From assembly GCF_000330705.1 (NCBI RefSeq), contig NZ_ANAM01000003.1, positions 62,001 through 126,000 on the forward strand: a stretch of DNA of 64,000 bases, written 5' to 3'. The notes under the pieces are model-generated. The model ran no database searches and was not told the origin of the DNA. It saw only the letters and a program-made list of their open reading frames with translations. Each line of letters begins with the position of its first letter. Position 1 is the first letter of the stretch. This stretch comes from Salinicoccus carnicancri Crm. Lineage in GTDB: Bacteria > Bacillota > Bacilli > Staphylococcales > Salinicoccaceae. Of the stretch, positions 60,790-64,000 are shown one piece after another. The translations under genes were made by a program, and so were the position numbers.

Positions 60790-62064
60790 ATGAACAGGAA
60801 AGTTGGAGTTGTCGGCCTCGGTTACGTCGGGCTTCCTGTTGCGGTCGCTTTCGGCAGGATCGGCAGGGTCATCGCATTTGATATCAATGACCGCCGCATT
60901 GAAGAGCTGAAGGGCGGCCATGACCGGACCAATGAAGTGGATGGGACGGATCTGGGGCAGTCGGACATCGAATTCACTACTGACAGGGAGGCGCTGCGCG
61001 CAGCGGATTTCATCATCGTTTCGGTGCCGACGCCGATCAATGAACACAACCAGCCGGACCTCGCGCCGCTGACGGGGGCGAGTGAGACTGTCGGCTCTGT
61101 GCTCAGGGAAGGGGGGATCGTCGTCTTCGAATCGACGGTCTATCCGGGGGCTACAGAAGAGGTCTGCATACCGGTACTGGAGAAGTTTTCGGGGCTTGAT
61201 GCGGGTGTTGATTTCCATGTCGGCTATTCACCGGAGCGCATCAACCCCGGGGACAGGGAGCATACGTTTGAAAAGATCACGAAAGTTGTCAGCGGGCAGA
61301 CGCAGGAAGTGACGGACATCATCGCGGAAGTATACGGGGCGGTCGTCAAGGCCGGTGTGTACAAAGCGGAGAGCATACAGGTCGCAGAAGCTGCGAAGGT
61401 CATCGAAAACATACAGAGGGATGTCAATATCGCGCTGATGAACGAACTGGCTGTCATTTTCAACAAGGTGGGGATCAGTACACGGGACGTGCTGGCGGCA
61501 GCCGGGACGAAATGGAATTTCCTGAAGTTTTCACCGGGTCTCGTCGGCGGACACTGCATCGGCGTCGATCCGTATTACCTGACCCATAAGGCACAGGCGG
61601 TGGGGCACCATCCGGAAGTGATCCTTGCCGGCAGGCGCATCAATGACAACATATGCAGACATATCATTTCATCGATGGTAAAAACGATGCTCTGCAAGGG
61701 ACTTGCGGTCCAGGGGGCCACCATCAACATGCTGGGACTGACATTCAAGGAGAATACCCCGGACCTCAGGAACACCAAAGTCATCAATCTCATCGAAGAA
61801 CTCCGGGAGTTCGGCTTCGGCATTGCGGTGCATGATCCGGTGGCGGATCCCGGGGAAGCGGAACGTCTCTACGGAATCGCCCTGAAAGAGAAAGAGGGGC
61901 TTGTGGAGACGAACGTCATGATGTTTGCGGTGTGCCATGATGAATACCGGGAAAACAGGCGGGAATATCTGGAATATTTGAGTGATGACGGCCTGGTGAT
62001 TGACATCAAGGGCATCATCGGCGAGGAAGACCTGAGGGCCAGACAGACAGTGTGGCGCCTCTAG
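60790..62064 (+). CDS. UDP-N-acetylhexosamine 6-dehydrogenase (WbpA/TviB/CapL type)
   Basis: 424 residues, UDP-sugar dehydrogenase: GVVGLGYVGLPVAVAFGRIG for NAD, IIVSVPTPINEHNQPDL, FESTVYPGATEE, GYSPERINPGD, and the catalytic Cys in LVGGHCIGVDPYYLTHKA, then LGLTFKENTPDLRNTK. The GYSPERINPGD wording separates N-acetylhexosamine dehydrogenases from UDP-glucose dehydrogenases. It makes a uronic acid such as UDP-GlcNAcA or GalNAcA. ATG 60790 is chosen by family start; ATG 60772 is possible. The much longer frame to 60436 overlaps the epimerase gene and is rejected. Confidence 0.92.
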   Translation: MNRKVGVVGLGYVGLPVAVAFGRIGRVIAFDINDRRIEELKGGHDRTNEVDGTDLGQSDIEFTTDREALRAADFIIVSVPTPINEHNQPDLAPLTGASETVGSVLREGGIVVFESTVYPGATEEVCIPVLEKFSGLDAGVDFHVGYSPERINPGDREHTFEKITKVVSGQTQEVTDIIAEVYGAVVKAGVYKAESIQVAEAAKVIENIQRDVNIALMNELAVIFNKVGISTRDVLAAAGTKWNFLKFSPGLVGGHCIGVDPYYLTHKAQAVGHHPEVILAGRRINDNICRHIISSMVKTMLCKGLAVQGATINMLGLTFKENTPDLRNTKVINLIEELREFGFGIAVHDPVADPGEAERLYGIALKEKEGLVETNVMMFAVCHDEYRENRREYLEYLSDDGLVIDIKGIIGEEDLRARQTVWRL

Positions 62065-62075
62065 GGGGACGGGAT

Positions 62076-63272
62076 ATGAAGAACAAGATACTGCATGTCG
62101 CTTCGACCCTGCTGTTTTCATTCAACCAGTGGATACAGGTCATTCTCATCACAAGACTGATCGGACTGTATGAAATGGGGCTGTTCTCCTATTTCCTGGC
62201 GATTGTGGCACCGCTTGTACTGTTCAGCAGGTTCTCGTTTTCCGATCTCGTACCGACACAGCGGAAGTACAGTTACGGATATACGATATTTGCAAGGTTC
62301 AGGGGCATTTTGAACTATGTCTTCCTGCTGTCAATGGCGGGATTTGCCCTCGTGATGGATTTCAAGCCGTACGAGATGGCCTGCCTGATGCTGTTCAGCC
62401 TGTTCAAATTTTACGAGACGAAAGAGGAGTTCATCTACACGGAGAATATCGCGGAGGCGAACATCCGCTTCCTGGCGCATTCGAAGATCATCAAGAGCGT
62501 CGTGACAATCGTCTGCTTCACACTAGCTGTGGTATTCACCCGTTCCCTGATGGCGGCGATCATCAGCCTTCTGGCGGCACAGGTGCTCGTCTATTATTCA
62601 TATGACAGGCGGTTCACCTCCTATGACCATCATATGGCGAAGCTGTTCGGAAGGATGCATTTCAAGCACATCTTCTGGCTGGGGATCGGCCTGTCGCTCG
62701 TCGGCCTGCTGTCGTCGCTGAATGCGAACGTGCCGCGGTATTTCATCGAACATTACCACAGTGTCGAGGACCTCGGCATATACGCGACGATCATGTATTT
62801 TGCAGCGATCGCCTCTAACATCGTCATCACAGTCAACCAGAGCTACATCGCCGAACTGGCTCAGGCTGCGCGGCAGAGTTTCAGGAAATTCTATGGCGAA
62901 TTCTTCAGAATGATGGGCATCTACCTGGCGGCGATCGTGCTCGGGAACGCCGTTTTGATACTGTACGGCAATGACATCCTCGTGTTCGTCTACGGGGAGG
63001 CATTTCACGGGCATCAGACGGACATGGTCCTGCTCGGGGTTTTCATCAGCCTGATCGTGTTCGAGAAATCATTCGAAATGGCACTCAATGTTTTCAACCT
63101 GTACAACATACAGGTGACGCTGCAGACGGTGAACCTGATACTCACAGTGGCCCTGTCCGCGCTGCTGATTGTACCTTACGGCATCAGGGGCGGTTTCATC
63201 GTCGCTGTCATCACCGCGGCAGCCATCGTCCTGTCGCAGGTTTCAACGCTTCTGCTCACAAGGAAATACTAA
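62076..63272 (+). CDS. Polysaccharide flippase (Wzx-like), second locus
   Basis: 398 residues, about twelve hydrophobic helices, beginning ILHVASTLLFSFNQWIQVILITRLIGLYEMGLFSYFL, a MOP-superfamily flippase pattern. AGGGGGACGGG precedes ATG 62076. It follows the dehydrogenase by 11 bp. It differs clearly from the flippase at 43157, as expected if the two loci move different repeat units. Confidence 0.85.
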   Translation: MKNKILHVASTLLFSFNQWIQVILITRLIGLYEMGLFSYFLAIVAPLVLFSRFSFSDLVPTQRKYSYGYTIFARFRGILNYVFLLSMAGFALVMDFKPYEMACLMLFSLFKFYETKEEFIYTENIAEANIRFLAHSKIIKSVVTIVCFTLAVVFTRSLMAAIISLLAAQVLVYYSYDRRFTSYDHHMAKLFGRMHFKHIFWLGIGLSLVGLLSSLNANVPRYFIEHYHSVEDLGIYATIMYFAAIASNIVITVNQSYIAELAQAARQSFRKFYGEFFRMMGIYLAAIVLGNAVLILYGNDILVFVYGEAFHGHQTDMVLLGVFISLIVFEKSFEMALNVFNLYNIQVTLQTVNLILTVALSALLIVPYGIRGGFIVAVITAAAIVLSQVSTLLLTRKY

Positions 63273-63294
63273 GTCCGAATTCTGGAGGTGGCCA

Positions 63295-64000
63295 ATGCTG
63301 CTCATTTGGGGTGTTACTCTAATCTACCTGTTCCTCGGTTTTGTGATGAACCATTACTACATCCCGGACAGTACGTATCTGACAGTGACATTCATATGCA
63401 TCACGTCCATCCTGCTGCTGTTGGTCCTCCTTGTGGACTGCCCGGAATTTTTCCTTGTCATATTCATGAGTTTCACCGTGCGGGTCATCCTGATGCTCGT
63501 TGATCTGTACGGGAGGGATATATTCGAAATCCCGCACAGCGGGGATGATACGGAGAACTTCTACCGGACGGGCATCATGGTATCCGAGAACCTGTCCATG
63601 CTGGGCGAATCGGTCTACGGGGGAGTGTATTCCCATCTGCTCGGCATACTGTTCAACATTTACGGGGATGACAGGCTGTTTGCGCAATACCTCAACATCC
63701 TGATCGCGATGACGGCCATCCTGATCGTCATAAGGATATTCCGGATGCTGGATATTCCGCACCGCGTCCAGCTGATACTCGTGCTCGCAATGGGGTTCTT
63801 CCCGCATTCACTGATCTTCTCAGGGATTCTGCTCCGGGAATCGATCATTTCACTGATGGTGGTCATGTCGCTCTACTGCTTCATCAGATGGTTCAGGGAT
63901 AAAGAGCGGGCCGGTGCAGTCCTGAGTGTCGTACTGGTGCTGCTCGGGGCATCGTTCCATTCGGCGATCATCGGCATGCTGCTCGGCTATCTGTTCGGAT
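63295..64000 (+). CDS. Polymerase-like membrane protein, 3' end outside window
   Basis: Open from ATG 63295 (GGAGGTG nine bases upstream) to the last base with no stop, so at least 235 residues. It starts LLIWGVTLIYLFLGFVMNHYY and has repeated hydrophobic helices with short loops such as HSGDDTENFYRTG and FSGILLRESIISLM. Position right after the flippase and the topology suggest a Wzy-type polymerase (EpsG-like), which the second locus otherwise lacks. The call is by context; no diagnostic motif is complete in the window. Confidence 0.65.
   Translation, partial: MLLIWGVTLIYLFLGFVMNHYYIPDSTYLTVTFICITSILLLLVLLVDCPEFFLVIFMSFTVRVILMLVDLYGRDIFEIPHSGDDTENFYRTGIMVSENLSMLGESVYGGVYSHLLGILFNIYGDDRLFAQYLNILIAMTAILIVIRIFRMLDIPHRVQLILVLAMGFFPHSLIFSGILLRESIISLMVVMSLYCFIRWFRDKERAGAVLSVVLVLLGASFHSAIIGMLLGYLFG

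Overview
This window reads as one contiguous chromosomal segment of a low-to-mid GC Firmicute, most likely a Staphylococcaceae member outside Staphylococcus proper (Salinicoccus- or Jeotgalicoccus-like). That placement is inference from staphylococcal-type BioB, TarA/TarB/TarD/TarH, CapABC and CapD proteins, AGGAGG ribosome binding sites and a 45-50% GC backbone interrupted by AT-rich blocks. Most of the window is devoted to the cell surface.

Layout. (1) About 1-6363 is a very AT-rich operon (two GT2-type glycosyltransferases, a DUF6270-like protein, an asparagine-synthase-like protein and a CphA/GshAB-like ATP-grasp ligase), apparently a surface-glycan modification cluster. (2) About 6753-11944 holds an acyltransferase-3/SGNH O-acyltransferase and two small lipoproteins plus a frameshifted relative, all carrying the same roughly 95-residue C-terminal module. 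(3) 12.4-23 kb is mixed backbone: bioB under a BirA box, a TPP riboswitch before an SDR and a flavin monooxygenase, a Phd-HicB/HicA-like toxin-antitoxin pair, a pyrimidine-dimer glycosylase, an MBL hydrolase, a Bcr/CflA exporter and an orphan CpsB/CapC-type phosphatase. (4) 23.06-23.6 kb is a 13-unit tandem repeat of 41-42 bp. (5) 23.7-29.7 kb is the wall teichoic acid locus (tarA, tarH, tarG, tarF-like on minus; tarD, tarB on plus). (6) 29.9-32.3 kb is a LysM3-CHAP wall hydrolase with a very long acidic repeat linker. (7) 32.6-36.2 kb is a small defence/addiction island: a decayed HTH/Phd module, hicAB and a stand-alone RloC-like AAA ATPase. (8) 36.4-37.3 kb is a broken YkvI-type transporter.

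(9) From 37.6 kb to the end lie two consecutive Wzx/Wzy capsule loci. The first (39.1-54.5 kb) has capA-capB-capC-capD, flippase, polymerase, two GT4 enzymes, a bi-domain oxidoreductase, a heparinase-like protein and PglC/PglD/PglE-type enzymes; together with CapD these could build and load an N-acetylbacillosamine-type initiating sugar. The second (54.7 kb to beyond the window) repeats capA, capB and capD, then has a sugar-transfer ATP-grasp, a UDP-GlcA 4-epimerase-like enzyme, a UDP-HexNAc dehydrogenase, a flippase and a polymerase-like membrane protein cut by the window end. Base composition suggests that the AT-rich middle of locus 1 (about 42.4-53.4 kb) is an exchangeable serotype cassette between conserved flanks.

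No rRNA, tRNA, CRISPR array or intact insertion sequence was recognised. All family assignments come from reading motifs, not from database searches.
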